Positions 1 through 8,722 are shown, numbered from the stretch's first letter. The stretch: DNA of 64,000 nt from Belliella alkalica (GCF_022549785.1 NZ_JAKZGO010000016.1:1-64000), one strand, 5' to 3'. Notes: a model not told the origin generated them from the letters alone. Numbers and translations are program-made.

Positions 1-247
1 CGGTAGGTAGAAAAGCTTATCTTTTTGCCGGATCCCATCAGGCAGCCGAAATGGCAGCGGCTATGTACTCCTTCATGGCAAGTTGCAAAAAGAATAAAAT
101 CAACGAGTTCGATTGGCTCAAGGACGTGTTCGAAAGAATCCAATCCCACAAGCAAAAAGACCTTTATCAACTTCTCCCATCAAACTGGGAAGAATACCAA
201 CCTAAATAAAATCATCCCATACAAGATGGGGTTCCTCGGACGGATAC
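1..247 (+). mobile_element. IS66-family insertion sequence, right end only
   Basis: The left edge of the window carries the last part of an IS66-type element: the transposase tail (3-209), a short AT-rich stretch, and a probable terminal inverted repeat finishing near 247 with GGACGGATAC. The end is placed at 247 because the next bases (248 onward) read straight into an open frame for a TPR/HTH regulator. IS66 elements normally make an 8-bp target duplication; the other end lies outside the window, so neither this nor the full size can be checked. The exact boundary is an inference, good to within several bases. Confidence 0.7.
3..209 (+). CDS. IS66 family transposase, C-terminal fragment (5' end outside window)
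   Basis: Frame 3 is open from the window edge to a TAA at 207-209 and encodes 68 residues. It contains LFAGSHQAAEMAAAMYSFM, then FDWLKDVFERI and LLPSNWEEY. The sequence FAGSH..A...A..YS, followed by W-L-K-D-V-..RI and a final LLP.NW, is the signature of the short C-terminal domain that follows the DDE catalytic core in IS66 transposases (TnpC). The catalytic residues are upstream of the window. The product is probably a cut-and-paste transposase acting on its own ends; whether it is intact cannot be told from here. Confidence 0.85.
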   Translation, partial: VGRKAYLFAGSHQAAEMAAAMYSFMASCKKNKINEFDWLKDVFERIQSHKQKDLYQLLPSNWEEYQPK

Positions 248-976
248 GTTTATTTGCGGAAAAAGGATCCTGAAACAGCTTTTGATTATATAAAAGAACA
301 AGTTCAATTAGCTGAACAAATTGGTAGATATGTATTTCTTGTAGATGCATACGCTTCGATGGCTCAATACTATTTTCTGATTGATGATGAATTGCAGTAC
401 TTGCGTTATAAAGCTAAAGGAAAAGAATTCAATGATTTGTTGAACAATAAGAAAGAACTAGGTGTAGGCCTTACTGTGGATACACTGATTAGGTTAAATG
501 ATGATAAGATTAAGACTATTAGTAAAAGGAATAATTATCTGTTAATAAGCTATTTATTCGGTTTTGTAGTTTTGGTTTTTTATTTCTATTGGTTAAATGA
601 AAGAAAAAAACATGAGATGTTTATAGTAGAAGAGGATGTTCGTTTAATGCAATTAGAAAGTAATGAGTTAAAGAAAAAAGTAGACAATACTTATGATGAA
701 GTTATTGCAATGGCAAAAGCAAATGATTCGGCATTTTTAGCTAGATTTCAAGAAGTTTTCAAGCCTATATTTAGTAAATTAGAGAAGTTAACACCTTCTT
801 TGACTACTGAAGAGTTGAAACTTTGCGCTATGTTATATTTTAATTTTTCAACAAAGGATATAGCAAACTTTACTTTTGTTCAAACTAAAACTATTCAAAT
901 GAAAAAGTATCGTCTTAGAAAAAAGTTGAATATTGATTCTTCAGTTGACTTATCAGAATGGGTACGAAATCTTTAG
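248..976 (+). pseudogene. TPR/transmembrane/HTH regulator, 3' fragment cut by the IS66 element
   Basis: The frame runs out of the IS end into about 240 residues of a regulator. The first part is TPR-like (helical repeats with YLRKKDPETAFDYIKEQ and YASMAQYYFLI). One membrane segment follows around residues 95-115 (YLLISYLFGFVVLVFYFYWL), then a coiled-coil stretch, then a C-terminal HTH of the LuxR-like type common in Bacteroidetes (LKLCAMLYFNFSTKDIANF). Full-length relatives have several more TPRs and a signal peptide, all missing here. The only possible starts are internal, such as TTG at 254, so the remnant is probably not functional. Its HTH resembles that of the small regulator at 1863-2276. 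Confidence 0.75.
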
Positions 977-1862
977 ACTACCGTTGTTATTTAAGATTTT
1001 TTAATTTGTAGTTTAAGTATTATTGTTATACGTTTATTTACTAGTAGTTGCAATTCCATGGTTGATTGCTGGTTTGTAGTCAGTTTCTATGAATGATATA
1101 TCAGCTGCAGCATAACCAATATCATTTAATATGATTATCCGCAATCATGCCACTAATCAATTAAACGATTGTTTTTTGGCAAACTGATACTAATAGATAT
1201 TGGATATTTATTGATATTGGTTCGAAATCACAGGTTAATTCAATTATTTAGATTCTACTGGTATGAAAATGGATATACTTATCATTTAATATCGAAGATT
1301 GCAAATTATAGAATATACCCATTATTATTTGGAGATTCGCTTACTGGTTTTGATTTGTAAAGTTATTTTTTATGTATGTAAAATACAATTATTTTATTTT
1401 TTTAAATTATAATTATACTTTTAGAGTTGATAAAATATTTAAATGGTATAAAATATTGTTTTAATATTTTTGAAGATTTAAATAGTATAATATTAAACAT
1501 TATTAGATTACAAGAAATTTTAAAACTGGATTATAACCGAATAAAAACATTTTTAGCCGACTCTGTAAATAAAAAAGTTTTTCTTTAAAAAATAACTGTT
1601 TAAACTCGTTTTACGCGGTTTTTGATACTGCGTAGATCTGTGTAGTATTTTTGTAGGATGTTGTTTTTTTGGTTTTTTCAAATAACAGAGCTCTTTTGTG
1701 TAATTCTTTGTAGCAGTAGAGAACGTTCTTCATACGTGTTTTAATGATTTGTTTTTCATACTTCATGTTTTTGAATTTCTCTTAGCGGCAAAGCATATGT
1801 TTATCATTTGCTTGAAATCAAAATATCAACAAATGCTTCTATTCATTTAAAACCTTTTGAAT
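977..1862. other. Gene-free AT-rich stretch with a decayed repeat copy
   Basis: No convincing gene lies in these 886 bases. Positions 1021-1102 (reverse strand) resemble the tail of the decayed repeat also found near 23.4, 29.2, 53.0 and 54.6 kb. A second, much weaker resemblance is visible on the plus strand around 1205-1310. The rest is AT-rich with long T and A runs; the promoter of the downstream regulator should lie near its right end, but I see no clear TAnnTTTG box. Confidence 0.5.
1021..1102 (-). repeat. Decayed dispersed repeat, copy C (tail part only)
   Basis: Read on the minus strand this segment gives fragments such as ETDYKPAINHGIATTSK and then a stop. They line up with EHKQAIDYGIKATGKEAYNH from the copy at 52896-53084. 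The nucleotide match is also visible (CAATC.ACCATGGAATT against CAATCGACTATGGAATT). It is interrupted by stops and is not a gene. By eye this is the weakest of the five copies. Confidence 0.5.
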
Positions 1863-2276
1863 ATGTTCAGTAATCATTATTTGTCAAGCGGAGTTCACAG
1901 TGATGCTCAAATTTCTAAGTTCAACACAGTAGTTATGCTTCAATCTTTTGAGAATAAAGAATGGGTTAAATCTCTCCTTCAAGATGGAAATGGAGGTTTG
2001 TTTATTTCAGAATTCACAAAACGTTATCCTGATTTTGTTAATGAATTAGAGAATAGAATGCCAGATTTAAATTCTATGGATTTTAAAGTATGTGCACTTT
2101 TAAGGCTAGACTTTTATACTAAAGAAATTGCAGTATTAACAAATAGTAGTGTAAGGTCGGTAGAATCTAGAAAGTATAGAATTAGGAAAAAATTGAATCT
2201 ATCATCGCAAGTAGATCTAACACTTTATATGGTTCAATTAGTATGTGAGAGTAATCTAAAATCATTTTCAATTTAA
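1863..2276 (+). CDS. Small LuxR-type HTH transcriptional regulator
   Basis: 137 residues from ATG 1863 (a TTG two codons upstream would add two residues). The C-terminal part (about residues 70-125) is a LuxR-like helix-turn-helix, with DFKVCALLRLDFYTKEIAVL followed by SVRSVESRKYRIRKKL, the recognition-helix pattern seen in many Bacteroidetes regulators. There is no TPR, membrane segment or receiver domain. In effect it is the DNA-binding half of the protein broken at 248-976, whose own tail is YRLRKKLNID; the two are probably paralogues. It lies 12 bp before aqpZ and may be co-transcribed with it. Targets are unknown. Confidence 0.7.
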   Translation: MFSNHYLSSGVHSDAQISKFNTVVMLQSFENKEWVKSLLQDGNGGLFISEFTKRYPDFVNELENRMPDLNSMDFKVCALLRLDFYTKEIAVLTNSSVRSVESRKYRIRKKLNLSSQVDLTLYMVQLVCESNLKSFSI

Positions 2277-2288
2277 ATAATCCACAAA

Positions 2289-2978
2289 ATGAGAAAGAAA
2301 TTATTTGCCGAATTTTTAGGCACTTTTTGGTTGGTGTTTGGTGGTTGTGGTAGTGCTTTGTTTGCAGCTGCATTTCCAGAACTGGGTATAGGTTTTGTTG
2401 GAGTTTCAATTGCTTTTGGTCTTACAGTAGTAGCCATGGCTTATGGTATAGGACATATATCTGGAGCCCATCTCAATCCAGCAGTGACAATTGGGTTAAG
2501 CATTTCAGGAAGACATTCAAAAAAAGAAATTCTTCCCTATATATTTTCCCAAGTTTTTGGTGCAGTTGTTAGCGCATCCTTACTATTTATTATTCTCAAT
2601 GGATCAGATTCATTTAGTGTTGGAGGTTTTGCTTCCAACGGGTATGGAGAATTGTCCCCAGGAGGATACAATCTAACCTCTGTTTTTCTGGCAGAAGCTG
2701 TGCTTACTTATTTCTTTCTTTTAGTAATCCTCGGTGCGACTGATAAAGGTGCACCCCAAGGCTTTGCTGGACTTGCAATAGGATTGACTTTAACTTTGAT
2801 TCATTTGGTGAGCATCCCAATTTCTAATACTTCTGTAAATCCTGCAAGAAGTATTAGTCAAGCAATTTTTGCAGAAACGGCGGCTTTAAGTCAAGTTTGG
2901 TTATTTCTTGTAGCACCTGTTCTTGGGGCAATCTTGGCAGGTTTTTCATACAAGTATTTATTTGAAAAAAATAAATAA
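2289..2978 (+). CDS. aqpZ: Aquaporin Z-type water channel
   Basis: 229 residues, the usual size for the MIP family, with six membrane spans and two half-helices carrying the NPA boxes (N63-P64-A65 in SGAHLNPAV and N184-P185-A186 in NTSVNPARS). R187 after the second NPA and H172 in helix 5 fit the narrow aromatic/arginine filter of water-selective AqpZ rather than the wider glycerol facilitator filter. It should let water cross the inner membrane during osmotic shifts. It begins 12 bp after the small HTH regulator. Function is strong from family knowledge; strict water selectivity is inferred from the filter residues. Confidence 0.93.
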   Translation: MRKKLFAEFLGTFWLVFGGCGSALFAAAFPELGIGFVGVSIAFGLTVVAMAYGIGHISGAHLNPAVTIGLSISGRHSKKEILPYIFSQVFGAVVSASLLFIILNGSDSFSVGGFASNGYGELSPGGYNLTSVFLAEAVLTYFFLLVILGATDKGAPQGFAGLAIGLTLTLIHLVSIPISNTSVNPARSISQAIFAETAALSQVWLFLVAPVLGAILAGFSYKYLFEKNK

Positions 2979-3311
2979 TCTTAAGCCATTTGGTTTCTGA
3001 ATTCAATAATGTCTGTGTCTCAAACGAATATTTTAAAGTCTTCAAGGGTACTTTTAGAATAATAAAATATACTCAAACAATTATTAAATATGGATATCTG
3101 CAAAGACACTATTTGTTGAATTTGTTAATATAACCATACTAATATTCGTTGTTTACGTCACGGAGCTCAAAGATTGCTAGTTGTTGGAGGATCAATTGAC
3201 TTAAAACGCTTTAAATTGATTTGCTTGAGGTAAGAATGCTGATATCCATATCGTATATAATAAATGTAAATACTAGATTTAAAAGGAACCGGATAAGAAT
3301 AGACAATTGAA
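2979..3311. other. Gene-free stretch
   Basis: 333 bases between aqpZ and the receiver-like gene. No RNA gene, strong hairpin or repeat copy was recognised. The 3' part presumably carries the promoter of the gene at 3312. Confidence 0.4.
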
Positions 3312-3662
3312 ATGAAGAGAAATAATGATCACAAATTAGATTTATCAGTAATAAGTTATTATATAGTTGAAAAAGATACAGTGCTTATTGAGAAAATAAC
3401 AAAAGCACTGTCAACTAGCCATTACAAATGTTTGGGCGTATCTACATCTTCAAAAAAAATTGAAAATAAGCTCAGCGAATTAATTGAGATACCTGACATT
3501 ATTTTTATTGGAGATGTCAATAGGCCTTTGGAATTAATCAATAATATTTCTATCCAATATAGTGGTTCTAGACTGCTTAGGGTCTACAGTAAAGATAAGT
3601 TTGATATGCTTAATTCTTCTTTTGACCTGAGAGAAAGATTGGGAAGTTTTCTGATCATTTAA
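3312..3662 (+). CDS. Receiver-like protein of unknown function (degenerate response regulator fold)
   Basis: 116 residues from ATG 3312. The pattern of alternating hydrophobic strands and amphipathic helices resembles a CheY-type receiver: strand 1 SVISYYIVEKD ends in an acidic residue, and strand 3 is IPDIIFIGDVNRP, where receivers have PD.I..D...P. The residue at the normal phospho-accepting position appears to be glycine, with an Asp one place later, and the conserved Lys of strand 5 is not evident. No output domain follows. It could be a phosphorylation-independent pseudo-receiver or a truncated regulator. I do not recognise a specific family. Confidence 0.5.
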   Translation: MKRNNDHKLDLSVISYYIVEKDTVLIEKITKALSTSHYKCLGVSTSSKKIENKLSELIEIPDIIFIGDVNRPLELINNISIQYSGSRLLRVYSKDKFDMLNSSFDLRERLGSFLII

Positions 3663-3728
3663 TTGAGTTTATAGCGCATTTTTAACAAATAATAAATCGG
3701 ATAACATTCCGAATACGTATCTTTAAAA

Positions 3729-4814
3729 ATGCGTGTTCTGATTTATATTTTAACTTTCTTTTTTGCATACAGTAATATAGCTGCTGGATTTCAGGATTCA
3801 GCAGCAATTACTAAGCCCGTGATTTCAGTTTTACCCCTCGTGTATTACACACCAGAGACTTCTTGGTCTTTTGGGGCAGGGGCTGTCGCGAATTTCAAAT
3901 TGGGCTACCAAAATCAAAAAACTTATAAAAGCCAAATTGCCTTGGGTGGTGCATACACGCTACTAAATCAGTTTTTGGCATATGGAAGTTGGAGAATATT
4001 CACAGAGGAAAACAAGAATCTATTCGCAGGCGAAATAGGTTGGTATCGATATGTCTATTTTTTTTATGGAATTGGACCTCACGTAAATGAGTCTGATAGA
4101 GAGCAGTTTGATGCTACTTTCCCCAGGTTAAGGTTTGATTACCTTCGTAAGGTTAAATCAAATCTTTACTTAGGTTTTCGGTATCATTATGATGATTTTG
4201 ATATTACTTCGGTAGAGATAAATGGCCTTTTGGATAGTGGTGGCATATTGGGGTCCGTAGGTGGAAGGTTGAGTGGGGTAGGGCCGATTGTTTATTTTGA
4301 TTCAAGAGATAGTCAGATCTTTCCTACAAGGGGAGTTTTTGCGGAGTCAAGTTTCCAGACTTTCCATAAATCTATTGGAAGTCAATACAATTATAGTAGG
4401 ATGTTAGTCGATTTTAGAAGTGTGCATAGCATAAATGAAAAGTCAGTGTTGGTTTGGAACGCTTATTCAGAATTGATGTTTGGTGATACACCATTTTTCG
4501 GACTTCCCTTGGTTGGGGGGAATAGATTACTGAGAGGTTTGTTTGAAGGGAAATTTAGGGATAAAAATCTGGTTTTGGCCCAGGCAGAATATAGATGGAA
4601 GTTTCTGCCGAGATGGGGAGCAGTAGGATTTGCTGGGCTAGGAAATATATTTTCGCAAGAAAATAGTTTTCATTTTAACCAAACCAAATTTACATATGGG
4701 CTGGGAGGTCGATTTCAGTTGAGCAAAAAAGAGAAATTGAATTTAAGGCTTGATTTCGCAAAGTCTCCAAATGAAGACCTTAGGATTTATTTGACTTTTG
4801 GAGAGGCTTTTTGA
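3729..4814 (+). CDS. BamA/TamA-type outer-membrane beta-barrel protein (surface antigen D15 family)
   Basis: 361 residues. An N-terminal signal peptide (MRVLIYILTFFFAYSNIAAG) is followed by alternating beta strands through to the end. The C-terminal half has typical features of the bacterial surface antigen family: YFDSRDSQIFPTRGVFAESS near residue 200, the LVGGNRLLRGLFEGKFRDK segment near 260, and a closing strand LRIYLTFGEAF ending in Phe. No POTRA domains are present, so this is a lone 16-strand-type barrel and not BamA itself. Relatives in Bacteroidetes are annotated only as outer-membrane assembly or uptake barrels, with no known substrate. It lies alone, tail to tail with the VF530 gene. 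Confidence 0.8.
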   Translation: MRVLIYILTFFFAYSNIAAGFQDSAAITKPVISVLPLVYYTPETSWSFGAGAVANFKLGYQNQKTYKSQIALGGAYTLLNQFLAYGSWRIFTEENKNLFAGEIGWYRYVYFFYGIGPHVNESDREQFDATFPRLRFDYLRKVKSNLYLGFRYHYDDFDITSVEINGLLDSGGILGSVGGRLSGVGPIVYFDSRDSQIFPTRGVFAESSFQTFHKSIGSQYNYSRMLVDFRSVHSINEKSVLVWNAYSELMFGDTPFFGLPLVGGNRLLRGLFEGKFRDKNLVLAQAEYRWKFLPRWGAVGFAGLGNIFSQENSFHFNQTKFTYGLGGRFQLSKKEKLNLRLDFAKSPNEDLRIYLTFGEAF

Positions 4815-4817
4815 TAT

Positions 4818-5069
4818 TTATTTGAATTCTTCTCGCTCTTTCGTCCTAATGTATAGGTCCTCTACCTTCTTTCTTGCCCAGTCTGTTTTTCTCAAAAATT
4901 TCAAGCTGGAATTCATGGATGGATTATTATTGAAACTCCGAATATTGATCTTGGCACCAAGACTATTCCAGCCATATTCCTTTACCAAGTACTCAAGCAT
5001 GTCGATAAGCCTCACACCATGGAGCGGATTGTTTACTTGTTTTGACTCTTCTTTGTTATTCTGTTCCAT
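4818..5069 (-). CDS. VF530 family (DUF2132) putative DNA-binding protein
   Basis: 83 residues. The core NNPLHGVRLIDMLEYLVKEY followed by GWNSLGAKINIRSF and the block PSMNSSLKFLRKTDWARKKV is the hallmark of the VF530 family, named after a Vibrio fischeri protein whose fold was reported as related to DNA-binding proteins; its role is not known. The ATG at 5069 is preceded by the reversed start of a lone transcript; the stop is 3 bp from the stop of the convergent barrel gene. Family identity is strong; function is not established. Confidence 0.85.
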   Translation of the reverse strand: MEQNNKEESKQVNNPLHGVRLIDMLEYLVKEYGWNSLGAKINIRSFNNNPSMNSSLKFLRKTDWARKKVEDLYIRTKEREEFK

Positions 5070-5103
5070 TCGCCAAATTTAAGGCTAATTTTTTCTCCAG
5101 CCC

Positions 5104-6504
5104 TTAAATTCCTTCGAAAAGCTCAAAACTCTCTAAATATTCCGGAATGATTGAATTCCAACCCAGTTCTTCATTCAATTTTTGGCTCAAGGCTTTTCTC
5201 GCTTCATCCTCTCCATGAATCAAAAAAGTCATTTTCGGTTTTGAAACGAAACCTTGTGCCCAATCAATCAATTCCTCCTGATCCGCATGTGCTGATAGTC
5301 CTTCAACATAAGAAATGGACGCTTTTACAGGAATATTTAATCCATACATTCTCACATGGTCTTCACCATTTAGCAGTCTTCTTCCTCGGGTTCCTTTTGC
5401 CTGATAGCCTACGAAAATAATTGAATCCTGTTCGTTTGGCAATCGGTTATATAAGTGATGCATAACCCTTCCTCCTGTAGCCATTCCACTTGCAGATATT
5501 ATTATTGCATCTCCTCTGAGTGCATTTAGGGACATTGATGCTTCTTGAGATTGGTAATAGTGTAGATTTTTATTTGTAAATGGGTTGCAGCCTTCTTCCT
5601 CAAGCAGAGGCTTTAATCTGTGATAGCTGCCATAAGTTTTGTATAGGTTGGTAACATCTATCGCCATCGGACTATCTACATAGATAGGGATATTTGGTAT
5701 TTTTCCTTTCTGTTGTAGGCTGTGGAGGTAGTTCAAGATCAGCTGCGTTCTTCCTACTGCAAATGCAGGGATCACTGCAACTCCGCCTTTTCGATATGCC
5801 TCCCTTATTGCAAAACCCAACTCATCTTCAGGTTTTTTGGATTTTGATATCCTGTCTCCGTAAGTAGATTCTAGAAACAAAATATCGGCAAACGGTAATC
5901 TTGCGGGAGGATTGAGAATAGGGTCATGATATCTGCCAAGATCACCTGAGAAAACAATTTTTTTCACTTGATTTTCTCCTTTGACTTTAATCTTTAAAAT
6001 GGCTGCACCAAGTATATGGCCTGCATTATAAAACGTGAAATCAAAACTTGGAATAATAGATTGTACTTCTTCAAAGTCAACACCATTTAGCAAGGGAAAA
6101 ACTTTTTCGGAATCCTCTACAGTGTAGAGTGGCTCTGGCTTTTCATGTTTGGAATAACCTTTTTTTTGTGCAAAAGCTGCCTCTTCTTCTTGCAGCTTCC
6201 CAGAATCCAAAAGGAGTATTTTTACTAAATCCAAAGTAGGATTTGTACAGAAAATAGGACCTTTGAATCCTGACTTGACAAGCTTTGGCAAATATCCAGT
6301 ATGGTCGATGTGTGCATGGGTCAACAAAACCAAATCAATTTCTGATGGTGAAATAGGGAACTGTTCCCAGTTTCTGAGTCTGTACTCTTTGAGCCCCTGA
6401 AACATACCGCAATCAATCAGAACCTTATAATTATCTATCTCCAAAAGATATCTTGAGCCAGTTACTGTACCGGCACCACCTAGAAATTTTACCTTGACCT
6501 TCAT
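5104..6504 (-). CDS. Beta-CASP metallo-beta-lactamase-fold RNase-like hydrolase
   Basis: 466 residues, the usual length for bacterial CPSF73/RNase-like MBL proteins. The zinc-binding motif HAHIDHTG is at residues 63-70 (H63, H65, D67, H68), followed by further MBL motifs (FSGDLGRYHDP near 185) and then a beta-CASP cap (YVDSPMAIDV near 280, SASGMATGGRV near 345). C-terminal histidines are in VEGLSAHADQEELI and FLIHGE. Proteins of this family cleave or trim RNA; the one here lacks KH or PIN additions. There is no signal peptide, so it is cytoplasmic. It is transcribed alone, leftward. Confidence 0.9.
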   Translation of the reverse strand: MKVKVKFLGGAGTVTGSRYLLEIDNYKVLIDCGMFQGLKEYRLRNWEQFPISPSEIDLVLLTHAHIDHTGYLPKLVKSGFKGPIFCTNPTLDLVKILLLDSGKLQEEEAAFAQKKGYSKHEKPEPLYTVEDSEKVFPLLNGVDFEEVQSIIPSFDFTFYNAGHILGAAILKIKVKGENQVKKIVFSGDLGRYHDPILNPPARLPFADILFLESTYGDRISKSKKPEDELGFAIREAYRKGGVAVIPAFAVGRTQLILNYLHSLQQKGKIPNIPIYVDSPMAIDVTNLYKTYGSYHRLKPLLEEEGCNPFTNKNLHYYQSQEASMSLNALRGDAIIISASGMATGGRVMHHLYNRLPNEQDSIIFVGYQAKGTRGRRLLNGEDHVRMYGLNIPVKASISYVEGLSAHADQEELIDWAQGFVSKPKMTFLIHGEDEARKALSQKLNEELGWNSIIPEYLESFELFEGI

Positions 6505-6813
6505 TTTGTTTGGGTTTATCTGATTACCTAAAGTTAAATTAAATTAAGCGGAATGTATGATTTTTTTGTTCATGAGGCTTAAATAATTTAATGATTAGTA
6601 ATTAGCAATAGAGCTAAATTAAATCAGTTTTTAAGATCAGAGTTTTTAAATGTTTGTTGAGAGATCTTAATATCAATTAGTTATGTTTTTAAACTATTAA
6701 AAAAAATATTTAACTAAATACTTGCTTCTTTCTTTCTTTCTTATTTGTGAAATACTTATTTAGTGGCCACTTTTAAGTTTTTAATTAATACTAATTATTT
6801 AAATTTATTTATT
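6505..6813. other. AT-rich divergent regulatory gap with a short CTTT repeat
   Basis: 309 bases between the divergent beta-CASP gene and the exported-peptide cluster. It must contain both promoters. A run of about four CTT(T) units sits at 6725-6742, some 70 bp before the peptide start. No RNA gene seen. Confidence 0.5.
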
Positions 6814-7056
6814 ATGAAAAAGATAATTTCATTATGTTTTGCAATTGTTATGATAAGTTTTACTTTCATTACAGCACAAGATTCAATTGATGATGGATGT
6901 CCTCCATTAACTCCGGGAGGGCCTGTAATATTAGGTTCTTGTATTGTCTTTCAGTTAGAAATTCCACCAGGGAATCCAATAGGTGATCCAGACAAGTCAT
7001 GTGAGGTAATAGAAGAAATGACTGTTAATTGTACAATTCCTGTTGGTGTCGATTGA
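6814..7056 (+). CDS. Small exported 4-cysteine peptide, unknown function
   Basis: 80 residues from ATG 6814; an upstream TTG frame exists but ATG gives an ideal signal peptide (MKKIISLCFAIVMISF then FITAQ) with signal peptidase I cleavage likely after Ala21. The mature part is about 59 residues, rich in Pro and Gly, and has four cysteines (C29, C43, C63, C73), enough for two disulfides. It begins an apparent operon with the DUF4221 lipoprotein (60 bp on) and a CPVC lipoprotein. I do not recognise a domain. Small exported peptides next to propeller-type lipoproteins recur in Bacteroidetes (for example NVEALA peptides), but this sequence lacks that motif. Confidence 0.65.
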   Translation: MKKIISLCFAIVMISFTFITAQDSIDDGCPPLTPGGPVILGSCIVFQLEIPPGNPIGDPDKSCEVIEEMTVNCTIPVGVD

Positions 7057-7116
7057 TAATTTAAATGTCTTCTTGTTTTGATTATAAAGCAAGGAGACAT
7101 TTTAAACCTTATTTAC

Positions 7117-8307
7117 ATGAAAATAAAACTAGTCAATTTTGTTTTTTCTATAGTCTTTTTGATTTCTTGTAATCAAAGCAAAGTAGAAGATGAAATAGTT
7201 ATTTATGATGGTAAAGTGGGAGAGGTGATATTAGAATTAGATTCACTTACGCCTAGTTATATTCATCATTTTCAAATAATAGATGAAGAAGGTCGAAAAC
7301 TTCTCTATGCATTGTCACCAATTAAGAATCGTTTCTTAGTGTATGATTTGAATTCTGGAGACTTTGTGAAGTCCTTCACCTATAAATCAACAGAAAAACA
7401 GCCTGTAAATATTGGGAAATTTGAAAACGGTTTTCACTATCATTCTCAAGATTCTATTTTTATAGTTTCTTTATTTCGTCAGATTTTTATAGGAAACGAA
7501 AATGGGGATTTACATGAAATATTTAATATTCCAAAAAAATATGAAAATCAGCCAGGCGTTTGGCCATTTGCAATTCCAAATTCCAAACCTATTTTTTACA
7601 ATGATTCTATATTATCCTTAGGAGGAGTAAATGAAAAAGGTTTGGGGGTTTACGAAGAAGGACTTCATACAGACTTTAATTTAATACTAAGGAATGATTC
7701 TAATAAAAAGAATAGTTTGTCTAGTTATTTAGATACTAAGTTCCCAAAAGGAAACTACATCGTAGGGAACTTTTATGTTCCAAAAAGAAAGCAACCTTCA
7801 AGATTTTACTCTAAACCTGAAAAATCAATCTATTATAGTTTTGTCCATGCTGATTCACTTTATATAAAAGACATATCAACAGGGAAATTGAAACCTATAT
7901 TTGCGAAAATCAATCATATGGAATCATTTATGGAAATTGAATCCGTTAATGAATTTCAACAAGTCTTATCAACTCCTTTATTGCAAAGAGAGTATAATGC
8001 AAAACAAGGTAGGTATAGTACTGTAGCTGTAAATGAAGAGAAAAATGTCATTATTAGAGTAGCTTATCTTGGGATTAAAGATTTCAATATAGACCTCCAT
8101 TCTGAGGGGCATTACAAGAAGTTAAACTATGGAATTACATTTATAGATAGAAAAGAACATCGACAACTGAAGACGATCTACCTTCAAAATATCGACGATA
8201 CAAGCATTCTATTCGATGAAGATTATTTTTATGTTTTTTGTTTTGATAGCCAAAAAGGGGAAGACAAACTAATACTTGATAAATATGCCTATCCGAAGTT
8301 TAATTAG
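7117..8307 (+). CDS. DUF4221 family lipoprotein, probable six-bladed beta-propeller
   Basis: 396 residues from ATG 7117. A lipoprotein signal (KLVNFVFSIVFLISC) puts the lipid-carrying Cys at about residue 18, so the protein is anchored in the outer or inner membrane facing the periplasm or surface. The body has repeated beta-strand units resembling BF3164/TolB-like propellers, for example FLVYDLNSGDFVKSFTY. DUF4221 members are found in Bacteroidetes, frequently in multicopy next to small exported peptides; no member has a known function to my knowledge. It overlaps the start of the next gene by 23 bp, which supports one operon with the 4-Cys peptide and the CPVC lipoprotein. Confidence 0.8.
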   Translation: MKIKLVNFVFSIVFLISCNQSKVEDEIVIYDGKVGEVILELDSLTPSYIHHFQIIDEEGRKLLYALSPIKNRFLVYDLNSGDFVKSFTYKSTEKQPVNIGKFENGFHYHSQDSIFIVSLFRQIFIGNENGDLHEIFNIPKKYENQPGVWPFAIPNSKPIFYNDSILSLGGVNEKGLGVYEEGLHTDFNLILRNDSNKKNSLSSYLDTKFPKGNYIVGNFYVPKRKQPSRFYSKPEKSIYYSFVHADSLYIKDISTGKLKPIFAKINHMESFMEIESVNEFQQVLSTPLLQREYNAKQGRYSTVAVNEEKNVIIRVAYLGIKDFNIDLHSEGHYKKLNYGITFIDRKEHRQLKTIYLQNIDDTSILFDEDYFYVFCFDSQKGEDKLILDKYAYPKFN

Positions 8308-8695
8308 TATCACTTTTTCAATTATTTGTATGTTATCTTCTTGCTCAAAAGGAGATAGTAAGTTTGAAAGTCTATCTGAAGAATATATTCTTATTATTCC
8401 TCAAACCGGCTGTCCTGTATGTATCGATATAGGGTTAGAATTTGCTCAAAAGCAAATTGATACAAATTGTCTTGCAATTGTATTTACTAAAATTTCAAAT
8501 TTAAGAAATTTAAAAATCAAATTTGGCTATGATAATATAAATTTTCCAAATGTTTATTTAGATACTTTAGGCACATTTGACAATTATATCGAAGAGTTTC
8601 CTAAATTCTTTTATGGAAATGAAATCATTGAATTAGATAATGCAAAACTTAAAAAATATGATGAGCTCGAAATAATGTTATCAGATTGTAAGTGA
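8285..8695 (+). CDS. Lipoprotein with CPVC motif, thioredoxin-like
   Basis: 136 residues from ATG 8285 (TTG 8276 is also possible). The signal ends in the lipobox LSSC (Cys20). A hydrophobic strand EEYILIIPQ leads into TGCPVC (C43, C46), the position and spacing of a thioredoxin-fold active site, followed by helix and strand elements and a short acidic tail. It is shorter than TlpA-type proteins (usually 150-200 residues) and lacks an obvious cis-Pro loop, although FPNVYLDTLG near residue 90 could be it. Placed after a 4-Cys exported peptide, it might form or isomerise its disulfides; that is inference. Confidence 0.6.
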   Translation: MPIRSLISITFSIICMLSSCSKGDSKFESLSEEYILIIPQTGCPVCIDIGLEFAQKQIDTNCLAIVFTKISNLRNLKIKFGYDNINFPNVYLDTLGTFDNYIEEFPKFFYGNEIIELDNAKLKKYDELEIMLSDCK

Positions 8696-8722
8696 TGTTT
8701 TAAAGATCTTTTTAAAAAAACA

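Noticed and set aside
1169-1360. 63-codon open frame on the plus strand
   Set aside because: Composition follows the AT-rich gap, there is no signal or domain, and it partly covers a weak repeat resemblance.
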